NCBI RefSeq assembly: GCF_016756615.1 | Contig: NZ_AP023262.1 | Span: forward strand, 6,573,501 to 6,637,500 | DNA from: Mesorhizobium sp. L-8-3 | Lineage (GTDB): Bacteria > Pseudomonadota > Alphaproteobacteria > Rhizobiales > Rhizobiaceae | Direction: 5' to 3' | DNA: 64,000 nucleotides | In this document: positions 8,635-16,707 of the stretch, in pieces | How the letters are laid out: the number at the start of each line of letters is the position of its first letter | How positions within the stretch are numbered: position 1 is the first letter of the stretch | Notes under the pieces: generated by a model | Database searches by the model: none | The model's input: only the letters and a program-made list of their open reading frames with translations | Told to the model about the DNA's origin: nothing | Program-made: the position numbers and the translations under genes

Positions 8635-9048
8635 TCAGAACGCCCAGGGCGAAACAAGGTCGAGGCCCGTTGTCTCGAAGTCGGTCAGGTTGCGGGTAGC
8701 CAAGCGGCCGCCGTTTATGCGGGCAATCGCCGCAATCATCCCATCCGGTGCCGACATTGCGCGCCCCTGGCGCATGGCTGTTCCCATGATTTCTCCGTAT
8801 GCGAGCGCGGCTTCTTCCGTCAGCCCGAAGATGCGATCCGCGAAACGGCGACGCCAGTCGGACAGGCCCTGTTCCAGTCGTTCTGCGCGCTGATCTGGTC
8901 GTATTTTCTCTATGCCGAAGGCAATCTCGGCGATCGTGACCGTCGGAAGCGCGAGTTCGGCATCGTGTCGAACCAGCCAGGCGATGACCGCCTCGTCCGG
9001 TGCCTTCCTCAGGGTTTCGGAAACGACATTGGTGTCGAGGAAAATCAA
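8635..9048 (-). CDS. PIN-domain toxin, FitB/VapC family
   Basis: A 137-residue type II toxin; family members are Mg2+-dependent RNases that cleave tRNA or other RNA. MIFLDTNVVSE carries the first acidic residue, TIAEIAFGIEK the conserved Glu, SAPDGMIAAIA the third acidic position, and LATRNLTDFETTGLDLVSPW the last Asp. The C-terminal LDLVSPW is characteristic of the FitB-like branch. Its start overlaps the antitoxin stop by 4 bases, so the pair is translated from one message, antitoxin first. Confidence 0.9.
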   Translation of the reverse strand: MIFLDTNVVSETLRKAPDEAVIAWLVRHDAELALPTVTIAEIAFGIEKIRPDQRAERLEQGLSDWRRRFADRIFGLTEEAALAYGEIMGTAMRQGRAMSAPDGMIAAIARINGGRLATRNLTDFETTGLDLVSPWAF

Positions 9049-9293
9049 AGATCGATGCCCTTGTGCGGCTTCCGCCCTTCCCTGACGATCCCTTCGAGGT
9101 CGATGTCGATGCCGACTTGCACCGAAAGACGCGCATAGAACGCCGCAGCGGGTTCGCGGCCTGCCTCGCGAATTTCATAGGATTCGAGGGCGCGCTCGAC
9201 GATGTCGGCAATCGAGCGGTTTTCGCGGCGGGCGAGCCGATGGGCAAGATCGCGTGCCTTGGCACTGCGCACGGAGAGTTGAGGTTCCGCCAT
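9045..9293 (-). CDS. FitA-type antitoxin (Arc/MetJ ribbon-helix-helix)
   Basis: An 82-residue antitoxin of the plasmid-stability/FitA type. The N-terminal QLSVRSAKARDLAHRLARRE and SIADIVERALESYEIRE form the ribbon-helix-helix DNA-binding part; the C-terminal half should bind and inhibit the PIN toxin. The RBS AAAGGAG lies just upstream, and a short inverted CTAA/TTAG element at 9315-9324 could be part of the autoregulatory operator. It is the functional counterpart of the decayed copy at 8040-8292. Confidence 0.88.
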   Translation of the reverse strand: MAEPQLSVRSAKARDLAHRLARRENRSIADIVERALESYEIREAGREPAAAFYARLSVQVGIDIDLEGIVREGRKPHKGIDL

Positions 9294-9404
9294 TTCCGGG
9301 CTCCTTTATTGGTCTAAACTTAGTCTTCCTGGAATCTGCCATCAAGATGGCTATTGGTATCACGCAGGCTGGCGCCCGGAAAATGGCGCCTGCATTCAAT
9401 CGCT

Positions 9405-9827
9405 ATGTCGGCGTCGACTGTTCAGGCGCAGGCGGAGTGGATCGCATATGCCGAAGCCAAGATCGCCGAAGGCGACGTCGCCAATCTCGGCCCGGAGGTG
9501 ATCTTTCGCGACCTGGCCGCGATCCAGTCCTGTCTCGATTTGAGCAGCAATTTCGTCGCGAATGTTCACAGGCAGCCTCGGAATCGTCGGACCACACGCC
9601 AGGTGGGCAGTCCGGCCGGTCTCCCCTCCGCGGCGCTACTGCTAATTAGCGGCATGCCGGGCAGGATGCAAAGGAAGAAAACTCTGCCGCCCCTGGTTGA
9701 GACGGAGCTACGCGAATTGCCGGCCGACAATGGCCAGGCGATGCGAGCCATGACTTGTCTGAGAGAGTCTGCGATGAGGAGCGTAAGGATGGTGCCGACT
9801 TTCGTTTGCGGCCGCGCACGGCGGTGA
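9405..9827 (+). CDS. Doubtful hypothetical protein
   Basis: I do not recognise this frame. The first ~50 residues (MSASTVQAQAEWIAYAEAKI, then GDVANLGPEVIFRDLAAIQ) look like a small helical protein. The rest is basic, unstructured and coding-unlike, with no RBS before the ATG. It may be the remnant of a small gene whose 3' end was replaced. The surrounding 9294-10011 stretch holds nothing else that I can support. Confidence 0.25.
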   Translation: MSASTVQAQAEWIAYAEAKIAEGDVANLGPEVIFRDLAAIQSCLDLSSNFVANVHRQPRNRRTTRQVGSPAGLPSAALLLISGMPGRMQRKKTLPPLVETELRELPADNGQAMRAMTCLRESAMRSVRMVPTFVCGRARR

Positions 9828-10011
9828 GGTGCGGGAAGAGTTCTCGCCGCCTGGACAGGGCTGTCGCTGAAGCACCCGCTTGGCGTTCATGACCCAGGTG
9901 CTCTGCCCTTGCTGAGCCTTCCCGGTGACGGCGCCGCTTGTCGGTCGGCGCTACGCTAGCTACCTATTAGAAGTCGGGTCATCGGCCCCGAGCAGCAGCG
10001 GAGACAGTCGG

Positions 10012-10452
10012 ATGGAGCACCGGACCGCCACGCCGAGCGATCTCGCCAAGGTCTTTGGCCAAATCGCCGAACGCATGACCGAGGAATACAAGGCCGCCGG
10101 CGGATCCGAGCAATCCGCAAAAGATGCGTTGCTCATGGACCTCCGTGAAGGCCGTGCACACACCATCCTACGGAACGGAGATCCCGTCGCCATCATCGCC
10201 TGGCATGAATCGGGCGGCTCCGCCGTCACCTCTTTTGCCGCCGACGAGAGCTTCTTCGCCGCATCCTCGGTTCGCTTCTGCAGGCGCCATATCCGGCGAA
10301 TCCAGGCTCTGTGCGGCAATGTGCCGGTATATTACCGCAGTTGGTCCGAACGCGACGACGTTTCGAGGTGGTTCCGGATCATCGGCTTCGAACCGATTGG
10401 AGCCACAAACGGCGCAAGGATGTTCGTGTTGCACCCGGCGCCGGGAGGATAG
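10012..10452 (+). CDS. GNAT-like protein resembling phage Gp13 (DUF2833)
   Basis: A 146-residue protein. MEHRTATPSDLAKVFGQIAE at the start, REGRAHTILRNGDPVAIIAW in the middle, and SERDDVSRWFRIIGFEP near the end match the layout of Gp13/DUF2833-type GNAT-fold proteins found in prophages and islands. This is pattern recognition and not certain. ATG 10012 fits the conserved start; the frame is open to 9925. It is followed 2 bases later by a small XRE regulator, so the two are probably cotranscribed. A fragment of another copy lies at 8551-8611. Confidence 0.6.
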   Translation: MEHRTATPSDLAKVFGQIAERMTEEYKAAGGSEQSAKDALLMDLREGRAHTILRNGDPVAIIAWHESGGSAVTSFAADESFFAASSVRFCRRHIRRIQALCGNVPVYYRSWSERDDVSRWFRIIGFEPIGATNGARMFVLHPAPGG

Positions 10453-10454
10453 CC

Positions 10455-10769
10455 ATGGAGGCAGCCGTGATCACCGGACCGATCTGCAGGGCAGCGCGCG
10501 CCCTCGTCGAGGTCAGCCGCACCAGGCTTGCGGAAAACTCGGACGTGGACAAGGAAGTCATAGAAATGTTCGAGCGGGGCATTCACGTACCCGACAGCGA
10601 AACGATTGCGGCTCTTCGGTCGGCGCTTGAAGAATTCGGCGCCACCTTCATTCCGGAAGAGGGCTCGCAAGGCGCCGGCGTCAGGCTGAAGTTCAGCCGC
10701 TCGGTCACGAAGCGGCTGGGAAATCTGGAGAACGAAGGCGGGGTGGCGGCAAAGGACGACGTACCCTAG
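10455..10769 (+). CDS. Small XRE-type helix-turn-helix regulator
   Basis: A 104-residue DNA-binding protein of a type common in rhizobia: ICRAARALVEVSRTRLAENS, DVDKEVIEMFERGIHVPDSE, TIAALRSALEEFGATFIPEE and GVRLKF. The recognition helix region departs from the usual self-consensus (VSRTRLAE in place of WSQEELAE), so its binding site may differ. The start ATG is 2 bases after the stop of the upstream gene. A C-terminal extension of about 25 residues follows the usual end of the family. Confidence 0.75.
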   Translation: MEAAVITGPICRAARALVEVSRTRLAENSDVDKEVIEMFERGIHVPDSETIAALRSALEEFGATFIPEEGSQGAGVRLKFSRSVTKRLGNLENEGGVAAKDDVP

Positions 10770-10924
10770 GCCATGAGGCCTTGCCGTTCTTCGGCTTCGC
10801 TCGCAACATTGCCTGCCGGTGGTCGATCATCAACTGCGTGTCGGTTCCATTCCCGCATTCGTTGTGAATTCGAACCGTGCCTGATACGCTGATCGCGGCG
10901 GAAGGCACCTATCCGGAGGACGCG

Positions 10925-11092
10925 ATGAACAAGCTCATCGGCTTGGCCGCAATTATTCTGGGCTTTCTCGTTATGGCCGCAGGGTACAGATACGCCGCGC
11001 CGGGCTACTATGCAGGAGGGATAGCACTCATAGTGCTTGGCGTGATTTTCCTCGTGTCCAAGATTCTTCGCCGGAACCAACCCAATTCCTAG
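10925..11092 (+). CDS. Small two-helix membrane protein
   Basis: A 55-residue peptide with two hydrophobic segments, LIGLAAIILGFLVMAAGYRY and YYAGGIALIVLGVIFLV, ending in a basic tail KILRRNQPNS. ATG 10925 is preceded by GGAGG at 10916-10920. It should sit in the inner membrane as a hairpin. Function is unknown; there are no conserved polar residues within the helices to suggest transport. Confidence 0.65.
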   Translation: MNKLIGLAAIILGFLVMAAGYRYAAPGYYAGGIALIVLGVIFLVSKILRRNQPNS

Positions 11093-11154
11093 CGGGCAGC
11101 CACGCATATGGCGAAGGCCAGGCCTTCGTCCCAGTAAACCCGTCGGAAACGATC

Positions 11155-11454
11155 ATGAAGTCGCCTTTTCCCCTGGCACTCGCCCTCTCCCTTCTGTCGC
11201 TCGATGCGCAGGCCATCTCTCGTTACAATCCGCAGGATATGGCGTGCGGCCGCGTCAAGGAGATACTGCGCAACGAAGGCGCGGCGATCCTGAATTGGAG
11301 ATCGAAACGCAATCTTCCGCTCTATGACCGTTTCGTGACGCATGCCGGCTGGTGTGAGAACACCGAGATCACAAAGGCGACGGTGGTGCCCACCAATGAC
11401 AGCGCATTCTGCCTGGTCCTCAGATGCATCCCGAAGGGCCACGATCCCAGCTGA
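11155..11454 (+). CDS. Small secreted cysteine-containing protein
   Basis: A 99-residue hypothetical protein with a clear signal peptide (MKSPFPLALALSLLSLDAQA) and a mature part of about 79 residues. It has cysteines in MACGRVK, GWCENTE, AFCLV and LRCIP, an even number that could form two disulfides in the periplasm. A family-like core is IRYNPQDMACG-type at the start and a C-terminal LRCIP. I recognise similar proteins only as rhizobial hypotheticals. No RBS is obvious close to the ATG. Confidence 0.6.
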   Translation: MKSPFPLALALSLLSLDAQAISRYNPQDMACGRVKEILRNEGAAILNWRSKRNLPLYDRFVTHAGWCENTEITKATVVPTNDSAFCLVLRCIPKGHDPS

Positions 11455-11528
11455 AGAATGACCCCTCGCCTCCGCGCGGCATGCCGGCACTCCCAGGCTG
11501 CATCCCGTCACTCCCGGAGATGGGGAAG

Positions 11529-11960
11529 ATGAAAATCCCGAAAACGATCGCCATGGCTGTTCTGGTCTCGAGCTGCGTCGGCACGGCACAGCCGGTTGTA
11601 GCCGCCGATTTCGGGCCCGAGACGCTGGGCCTCGTCAATTCCTACAGGGGGAACCGCGGGCTTCCCCTTCTATCCTCTCACCCCACGTTGAAGGCGTTGG
11701 CGAGGCAGCACAGCCAATACCAGGCTGCCAGACACCACATCGGGCACGATGGCTATCGTGAGAGATCGGCCAAAGCCAAGGCTGCTGGAACAAGCGGAAT
11801 ATGTGTCGAAAATGTCGGGGCCGGCTATCGAGATGCGCGGCAGCTTTTTTCCGGATGGCGGAGTTCCCGACGTCACAACAGGAACCTGCTTCGGCCAGGG
11901 CTCCGATACGCCGGAATCTCCGTCGTTGGCGGTTACGCGACTTTCTTCGCGTGTGAATAG
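11529..11960 (+). CDS. CAP-domain (SCP/PR-1-like) secreted protein
   Basis: A 143-residue protein with a signal peptide ending near PVVAA and a CAP/allergen V5-type domain. LGLVNSYRGNRGLPLLSSHP and LKALARQHSQYQAARHHIGH match helix 1 and the first histidine. VENVGAGYRDARQLFSGWRS and HNRNLLRPGLRYAGISVV match the second half, with the usual HRxNLL turn. These proteins are extracytoplasmic; activity in bacteria is mostly unknown. Start 11529 is preceded by a GGAGATGGGGA stretch; ATG 11520 is an alternative. Confidence 0.75.
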   Translation: MKIPKTIAMAVLVSSCVGTAQPVVAADFGPETLGLVNSYRGNRGLPLLSSHPTLKALARQHSQYQAARHHIGHDGYRERSAKAKAAGTSGICVENVGAGYRDARQLFSGWRSSRRHNRNLLRPGLRYAGISVVGGYATFFACE

Positions 11961-12075
11961 CGCTGCCCCCGGGCCCGGCGCCCATCAGCCCATCGCAAGC
12001 GGCGTCGGCAGCTGTGTCCAAGCGTGGATACGCCGCCAGCAATCCTGCAGATCCTCAAGCCGCGTCGCAGGTCCC

Positions 12076-12101
12076 GCTCGGCGATGTCGGCAATCGGAGA
12101 T
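12076..12101 (-). pseudogene. Possible third antitoxin remnant
   Basis: A short minus-strand stretch encodes SPIADIAERDL, matching SIADIVERAL of the antitoxin at 9045-9293, with almost complete base identity over about 22 positions. Neighbouring residues match only weakly. It may be a relic of another copy or chance. Confidence 0.3.
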
Positions 12102-12189
12102 TTACCGGGTGGGCAGATCGCCCGTATCCGAGCGGCGAGAATGCCCTCTTCCGCCAATCGGCGACCGCCTCGATGCTCCGTGTCGCGGC

Positions 12190-12687
12190 CTATCTGTCCG
12201 CGTCTTCCCGGTCTCGGTGGAAGAACAACCGGATCTCCTCCATGGTGACACGGCCGTCGCCGTCATCGTCCACCGCATCGAAGACCCGTTCCTGGACATC
12301 CCTGATCTCTTCCAGGGAAAGCGCGCCGTCGCCGTCGGAATCCACGACCGCCAGCATGATCTTCATCCTGGCTGCATGCATCGCTCCCCGCCTTTCGTGG
12401 CCGCGGCCCCAATGACGGGCTTCCCGCATGCCGCGCCGGCCCATGCGATCCCCGTCCTGCTGGCGAGCCAAGCGACGCCCGGCGTCACGTTCGCCGCCGG
12501 GACGGTCCCCACGCATCATGTCCTGCATCATGTCGCGCATCATTCCGCGCATTTCCTCGCGCATCTCTTCCGTCATCCCGGACGGTTGCTGCGGCGGCTG
12601 AGCAGGGGCGGTCTCCTGAGCGAATGAAGGCGCTGCCGAGAAGGTCAGAAGGCCGGCAGCCACCGCCAGGTTGCGAAGTGTGGTCAT
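12190..12687 (-). CDS. Exported EF-hand protein
   Basis: A 165-residue protein with a signal peptide (TLRNLAVAAGLLTFSAAPSF, then AQ), a Met/Arg-rich central region and two EF-hand loops: DSDGDGALSLEE near residue 117 and DDDGDGRVTMEE near residue 141. Both have acidic residues at loop positions 1, 3, 5 and 12, so both should bind Ca2+. The central EEMREEMRGMMRDMMQDMMR is striking and could bind soft metals. A strong RBS (GAGGAGAAAATC) precedes the ATG. It probably acts in the periplasm; its role is unknown. Confidence 0.85.
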   Translation of the reverse strand: MTTLRNLAVAAGLLTFSAAPSFAQETAPAQPPQQPSGMTEEMREEMRGMMRDMMQDMMRGDRPGGERDAGRRLARQQDGDRMGRRGMREARHWGRGHERRGAMHAARMKIMLAVVDSDGDGALSLEEIRDVQERVFDAVDDDGDGRVTMEEIRLFFHRDREDADR

Positions 12688-12806
12688 GATTTTCTCCTCT
12701 TGTCATCGGGGTTGGTTCGGTGCCTGCCGGTGGGCCTGGCACTATCGCGGACTCCCCCTTGGGAGCGCCCCTGCCGATACAAGGCGCCGGGGCGCCTCCT
12801 CGACCC

Positions 12807-13049
12807 TCATCCGCCAGAGCTGTTCTTGCCGCGGCTCTGGCCCCGTCTTTTGCGGGGGACCTTCGCCAGTTGCTCGATATTCGCCATGCCTTCGGCATCC
12901 GGAGCGGCTTCTTCGCCTTCCTCCCACCGATCAGCTGCTTTCAGCTCCGCTTCGGCCTCGAGCCAATGGTCCATCTCCCGGCCTTCAGGCCGCCCCTCCC
13001 TTTCCCACATGGCATGGGCGCGTGCGCGGATGCGCTCCTTCTCCCGCAT
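12807..13049 (-). CDS. DUF2934 domain protein
   Basis: An 80-residue protein with the DUF2934 pattern: IRARAHAMWEREGRPEGREM followed by DHWLEAEAEL. The rest is acidic and then basic, without further recognisable structure. The family is frequent in rhizobia and of unknown function. It lies upstream of the EF-hand gene on the same strand, with a gap of about 120 bases. Confidence 0.8.
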   Translation of the reverse strand: MREKERIRARAHAMWEREGRPEGREMDHWLEAEAELKAADRWEEGEEAAPDAEGMANIEQLAKVPRKRRGQSRGKNSSGG

Positions 13050-13377
13050 GAACTCCTCCCACGGAAACGACGGCTTCGTTCTTTCCTCGAAACGGCCGAC
13101 GCGGCAAAAGGTTCGCCTGCCCGGTCATGGGGCTGGCGGCTGACGGGTCGGCCAACAGGTCTGCTGCCCGTCCAAGCCGCCATGCCCCGCAAGCCACTCG
13201 CGAAGCCTATGGCTTTCCGACCTCCATGCAGCCACCGGCTGCGTTCAAGAAGTCATGACGGACGTCGGCTCATTTGGGGACACGCCAGGCTCTTCAGCGA
13301 CCGACGCCTGTCCTCTTGCAACCACGAGCAACGTTTGATTACCTCTGATCCGTTTCGTAGCGTGGGGAAGCGGAACA
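13050..13377. other. Gene-free stretch
   Basis: About 330 bases between divergent genes. I see no coding frame with an RBS, no repeat and no convincing hairpin. Confidence 0.5.
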
Positions 13378-13782
13378 ATGGCATCGCACACGGTATTCGC
13401 GTTGACCGGTTTCATCGCCTGGGCGTTGTTCCTGCTCATCCTGATGGAAGTGATCAGAGCCTACTTCGTTTCCATAAGACAGGTAGCTGCGAACGCTTTC
13501 AAGCCCGACAATTCCGGGCTGCCGCCGTTCATGCAGCGTCTGGCGCGCGCTCATATGAATTGCATCGAGGGCCTGCCGATCTTTGGGGGCCTCATGGCCG
13601 TCGCGATCATGACCATGAGAACAGATGTCACCGACGGCCTTGCATATTGGGTCTTGGCGGCAAGGGTAGCGCAGTCATCCATCCATCTCGCCTCGGGCAG
13701 CGAGACCGCCGCGACGTTGCGTTTTCTGGCATTTGCCGTCCAACTCGTCATCGCCGTTTATTGGGTGTTCAAGCTTTCCTGA
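13378..13782 (+). CDS. MAPEG family membrane protein
   Basis: A 134-residue, four-helix membrane protein. The central RLARAHMNCIEGLPIFGGLM is the MAPEG signature (usually RAxxNxxE), and the following helices are typical in spacing. In eukaryotes the family includes microsomal glutathione transferases; bacterial members are mostly uncharacterised. The gene stands alone between gene-poor regions. The start ATG fits the first helix (TVFALTGFIAWALFLLILME). Confidence 0.85.
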   Translation: MASHTVFALTGFIAWALFLLILMEVIRAYFVSIRQVAANAFKPDNSGLPPFMQRLARAHMNCIEGLPIFGGLMAVAIMTMRTDVTDGLAYWVLAARVAQSSIHLASGSETAATLRFLAFAVQLVIAVYWVFKLS

Positions 13783-13924
13783 GGGACACCCTGACGCTCA
13801 AAACCATGCAGGCCGCTCGGAGCTTCGCGCACAAGCCGCCGGAGGCCATGGTCAACGATCGGTTAACACCTCGAGCGCATAAAGCCACACGGGCGGTGCG
13901 GTTGATCAGAGAGGGCCGTCACCG

Positions 13925-14047
13925 ATGGCATACAACTGGGATCGAGGACCGACTCGCCTCGAGCGCTACGGGAAGACAATCGCGATCATCATGCTGATCG
14001 CCGCCGCAGGCGCGGTCGCACTCCATTCGGGGATCTTCGCGAACTGA
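13925..14047 (+). CDS. 40-residue single-helix membrane peptide
   Basis: A short frame reads MAYNWDRGPTRLERYGKTIA and then IIMLIAAAGAVALHSGIFAN. The start MAYNWD-x-x-x-TR followed by one hydrophobic helix resembles small rhizobial proteins beginning MAFNWD or MAYNWD. The GC-rich context makes chance frames common, so the support is the N-terminal match and the clean transmembrane helix. It lies 140 bases after the MAPEG gene. Confidence 0.5.
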   Translation: MAYNWDRGPTRLERYGKTIAIIMLIAAAGAVALHSGIFAN

Positions 14048-14157
14048 TCCGGTTCTGCGTGATGCCGGCGCTAAACGCAGCCGCATGTCCCCAAGACTTC
14101 GTCTCATCGGTCAGGACCGCCCACCCAGACGATCGGTCCCTTTCAGCAGCCGGCGCC

Positions 14158-15747
14158 TCAGGCAAGCAAGAGCTGGCGCGCCGGGTCCGATACGAGTTCG
14201 GCCCAGCTATCGACCGCGCCGGTTCCGAGCCCCACCAGGACGATTTCGGTTCCGGCGTCGAAGGTGACGATGACATTGCCGCCGGCTCCAAGGTCGTCGA
14301 AACTCGACAAGACATCGAGATCATCGACGAGACCGGCCGCTCCCTGATCGGTAACGCCTACGAAGTGGAAGATGTCGCTCGCGATCGCGAAATCGGCGAT
14401 CGTGTCCTCGCCTTGGCCGGATGCGGCATTGATCCGGAACGTGTCCACATCGTCCCCGCCGACGAAGCGATCGTTCCCGATGCCACCGACAAGGAGATCC
14501 CGACCGGTGCCGCCGTTGAGAACATTGCCGGTTCCGCCGACGACAGCGAGCAGGTCGTCGCCTGCGCCGCCGTCGAGCAGGCTTGCGCCGACCGAGCCGG
14601 GCGCGACGGTCGCCAGCAAGCGGTCGTTGCCGGCGCCGCCGTTCAGGATATTTTCCGCGCTGTCATCCGCCTCCAGCACCGCCGCCCTGGCCGAAAGGAA
14701 GGCTTCGAGGATGTCGTTGCCGTTCCCGCCGTTGAGCACGTTGGAGACATCGAGCGAGACATTGATGAAATTGGCGATGGCGACCGCGTCCAGGCGTGCC
14801 GTCAACCTGTCGTTGCCCTCCCCGCCCGAAAGCGAGTTCAATGCGCGGGCCGACAAGCCGAGAGCCGTGGAAGTCGCCGACAGGCTGTCGTTGCCCCACC
14901 CGCCGTCCAGTATGTTGGTTACGTCGGTAATCCCGTTCTCGCCGTCCGTGGAGTGGATCGCCACCAGCCTGTCATTTCCGTCCCCGCCCGAAAGCCTGTT
15001 GATCCCGATCGGCGTGCTCGTGTTGGAGTCCGTCAGGTTGAAGGCGCGCAGCACGTCGTTGCCGACGCCGCCGTCGAGGCGATTGGACACAAGCTCCGTG
15101 CCGTTGGAACGGCCTCGTGCGTCGGCATCCAGGACATCGTTGCCCTGTCCGCCAAGAAGCACGTTTTCGATCATGCTGACCATTCCGCTCCGTTCGGTAT
15201 CGGCACGCACAAAGATGCGATCGTTCCCCCAGCCGCCATCGACGGTGACATTAGTCACACTGTCGCGGATCGTGCCGGTGGCGTCTGCGACGGCATTGAT
15301 GGAATCGTTGCCGCTCCCGCCCCGGATGTCGATCGCGAAGGTGACACTGATGGTGGACGGCTCGGCAACGAAGGCCCTCGCCGCGATCGTATCGTTGCCC
15401 GTTCCGCCGCTCAGAAGCATGTCGATGGTGTTGCCGACGACAGCGCCGGCGCCGATCCCGCCTGTCAGGCCGACCGCGACGCGAAGGGTGTCATCGCCGT
15501 CGCCGCCCGACTGCACCGCCAGCGCATGAACCGGCACGCCCGCCGGCAACGGCAGTGTGAACCGGGTGGTCAGCGAGTCATTGCCGCTGCCTCCGATCAG
15601 GGCCGTGCGATTGAACCCACTGCTAAGCCTGTCGTTGCCGTCCAGACCGAACAGGATGTCGCCTTCCGCCCGCGCCGCGAGGACATCATTGTGCCTGGTG
15701 CCGAACATGAAGCTGCTCGGAAAGATGAGGGACAGCCAATCGGGCAT
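14158..15747 (-). CDS. RTX-like calcium-binding repeat protein
   Basis: A 529-residue acidic protein with at least 13 GGxGND-type turns, e.g. IGGSGNDSL, DGGWGNDRI and LGGQGNDVL. They occur singly every 26-32 residues through most of the protein and cluster only near the end (NGGTGRDLLVGGIGNDRFVG). The C-terminal DTFRINAASGQGEDTIADFA is typical of serralysin-type, type I-secreted proteins. No enzyme domain is seen. ATG 15747 has a GAGGAGAGAAATC RBS; the frame stays open to 15789. No type I secretion genes are in the window. Likely role: secreted surface or matrix protein (inference). Confidence 0.85.
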   Translation of the reverse strand: MPDWLSLIFPSSFMFGTRHNDVLAARAEGDILFGLDGNDRLSSGFNRTALIGGSGNDSLTTRFTLPLPAGVPVHALAVQSGGDGDDTLRVAVGLTGGIGAGAVVGNTIDMLLSGGTGNDTIAARAFVAEPSTISVTFAIDIRGGSGNDSINAVADATGTIRDSVTNVTVDGGWGNDRIFVRADTERSGMVSMIENVLLGGQGNDVLDADARGRSNGTELVSNRLDGGVGNDVLRAFNLTDSNTSTPIGINRLSGGDGNDRLVAIHSTDGENGITDVTNILDGGWGNDSLSATSTALGLSARALNSLSGGEGNDRLTARLDAVAIANFINVSLDVSNVLNGGNGNDILEAFLSARAAVLEADDSAENILNGGAGNDRLLATVAPGSVGASLLDGGAGDDLLAVVGGTGNVLNGGTGRDLLVGGIGNDRFVGGDDVDTFRINAASGQGEDTIADFAIASDIFHFVGVTDQGAAGLVDDLDVLSSFDDLGAGGNVIVTFDAGTEIVLVGLGTGAVDSWAELVSDPARQLLLA

Positions 15748-16040
15748 GATTTCTCTCCTCGAAACCGGATATCTCTGCGACCAATGCACCCTCCAAAGGT
15801 TCTGGAACCTCTTCGGGAGGCCCGACCGGCGAGCGGTTGGGCGGCCGTTTTCAATGGCGACGAGCAGACCTTGGCCATCCCGTGCCCAAGGTTCATGTCG
15901 GCCTGCCGGTACGGGCCGATTGAGTGTTCAAGAGTGTGCCGCTTTGGGATTCATACCACTGCGGGCACGCGCGGTAATTTCGGCAAAACGGCGTAGAGAC
16001 CCATTCGGCTTCCTCCGTTTCGTTGGTCTATTTACTTTCC

Positions 16041-16052
16041 TACCGTTCGGTA
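16041..16052. promoter_or_regulatory. Putative TetR operator
   Basis: A palindrome TACCG-TT-CGGTA lies 35 bases before the TetR gene. The ACCGTTCGGT core is common in operators of TetR-family regulators, so autoregulation of the TetR/acyl-CoA dehydrogenase operon is likely. Confidence 0.65.
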
Positions 16053-16086
16053 ATAAACTTTGGTCGACCCATACGGTATCCCGGGA

Positions 16087-16701
16087 ATGCCCCAATCGAC
16101 CCGCATCGGAAGGCCGCCCAAGATCGAGAATGCCAGGCAGCGGATCCTCGACCACGCAGCCCGGCTTTTCGCCGAGAAAGGTTATGAGACCAGTTCGCTG
16201 GCCGAACTCGCCGAACGGCTGGGGCTCACCAAGCCGGCTCTCTACAATTACTTCGCGTCGAAGCAGGAGCTTTATGACGCCATCATCCTGGTCACCTTGA
16301 GCGGCCTGGTCGAGACGGTCACCGCGGCTGTCGCCTGCGAAAGCTCGCCCTCGGCAAAGCTGCGGCGCTTCATGATGAGTCACGCCCGCTATTTCGAGGC
16401 CCATCATGACGGCTTCGTCGCCATGCTCATAGGCTTCGGCGGCATGGACAGCATGGAATTCCGCAAAGAGGCCCTCGCGCTGCGCAACGAGCATGAGCAT
16501 CTTCTGCGTGCCATCCTCGCGGATGGCGTCGAAGCAGGCGCCTTCAGAACCATCGACCCGGTGACGGCCAGCCGCGCGATCCTGTCGCTGCTCAACTGGA
16601 TGGCCCGCTGGTTCAAGCCGGGCGGCGGCAAATCGGCGGAACAATTCGCGCTCGACTATTTCGAGCTTCTCGCCCTGGAACGAACCGGAAGGACGGACTG
16701 A
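16087..16701 (+). CDS. TetR family regulator
   Basis: A 204-residue repressor. The N-terminal HTH is clear: QRILDHAARLFAEKGYETSS and LAELAERLGLTKPALYNYF. The C-terminal ligand domain (about residues 70-200) resembles regulators of fatty-acid metabolism. I chose ATG 16087; a TTG at 16060 would add nine residues and partly overlap the region after the operator. It lies 6 bases before an acyl-CoA dehydrogenase gene, so the ligand is probably an acyl-CoA (inference). Confidence 0.88.
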   Translation: MPQSTRIGRPPKIENARQRILDHAARLFAEKGYETSSLAELAERLGLTKPALYNYFASKQELYDAIILVTLSGLVETVTAAVACESSPSAKLRRFMMSHARYFEAHHDGFVAMLIGFGGMDSMEFRKEALALRNEHEHLLRAILADGVEAGAFRTIDPVTASRAILSLLNWMARWFKPGGGKSAEQFALDYFELLALERTGRTD

Positions 16702-16707
16702 AGCACC

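Noticed and set aside
12700..13143. Plus-strand frames opposite the EF-hand and DUF2934 genes
   Set aside because: Pro/Ser/Arg-rich translations with no domain; the minus-strand genes have clear family motifs.
7220..14047. Integrative island with attachment sites
   Set aside because: No integrase and no second copy of the tRNA 3' end were found, so it is only reported as an accessory-looking block.
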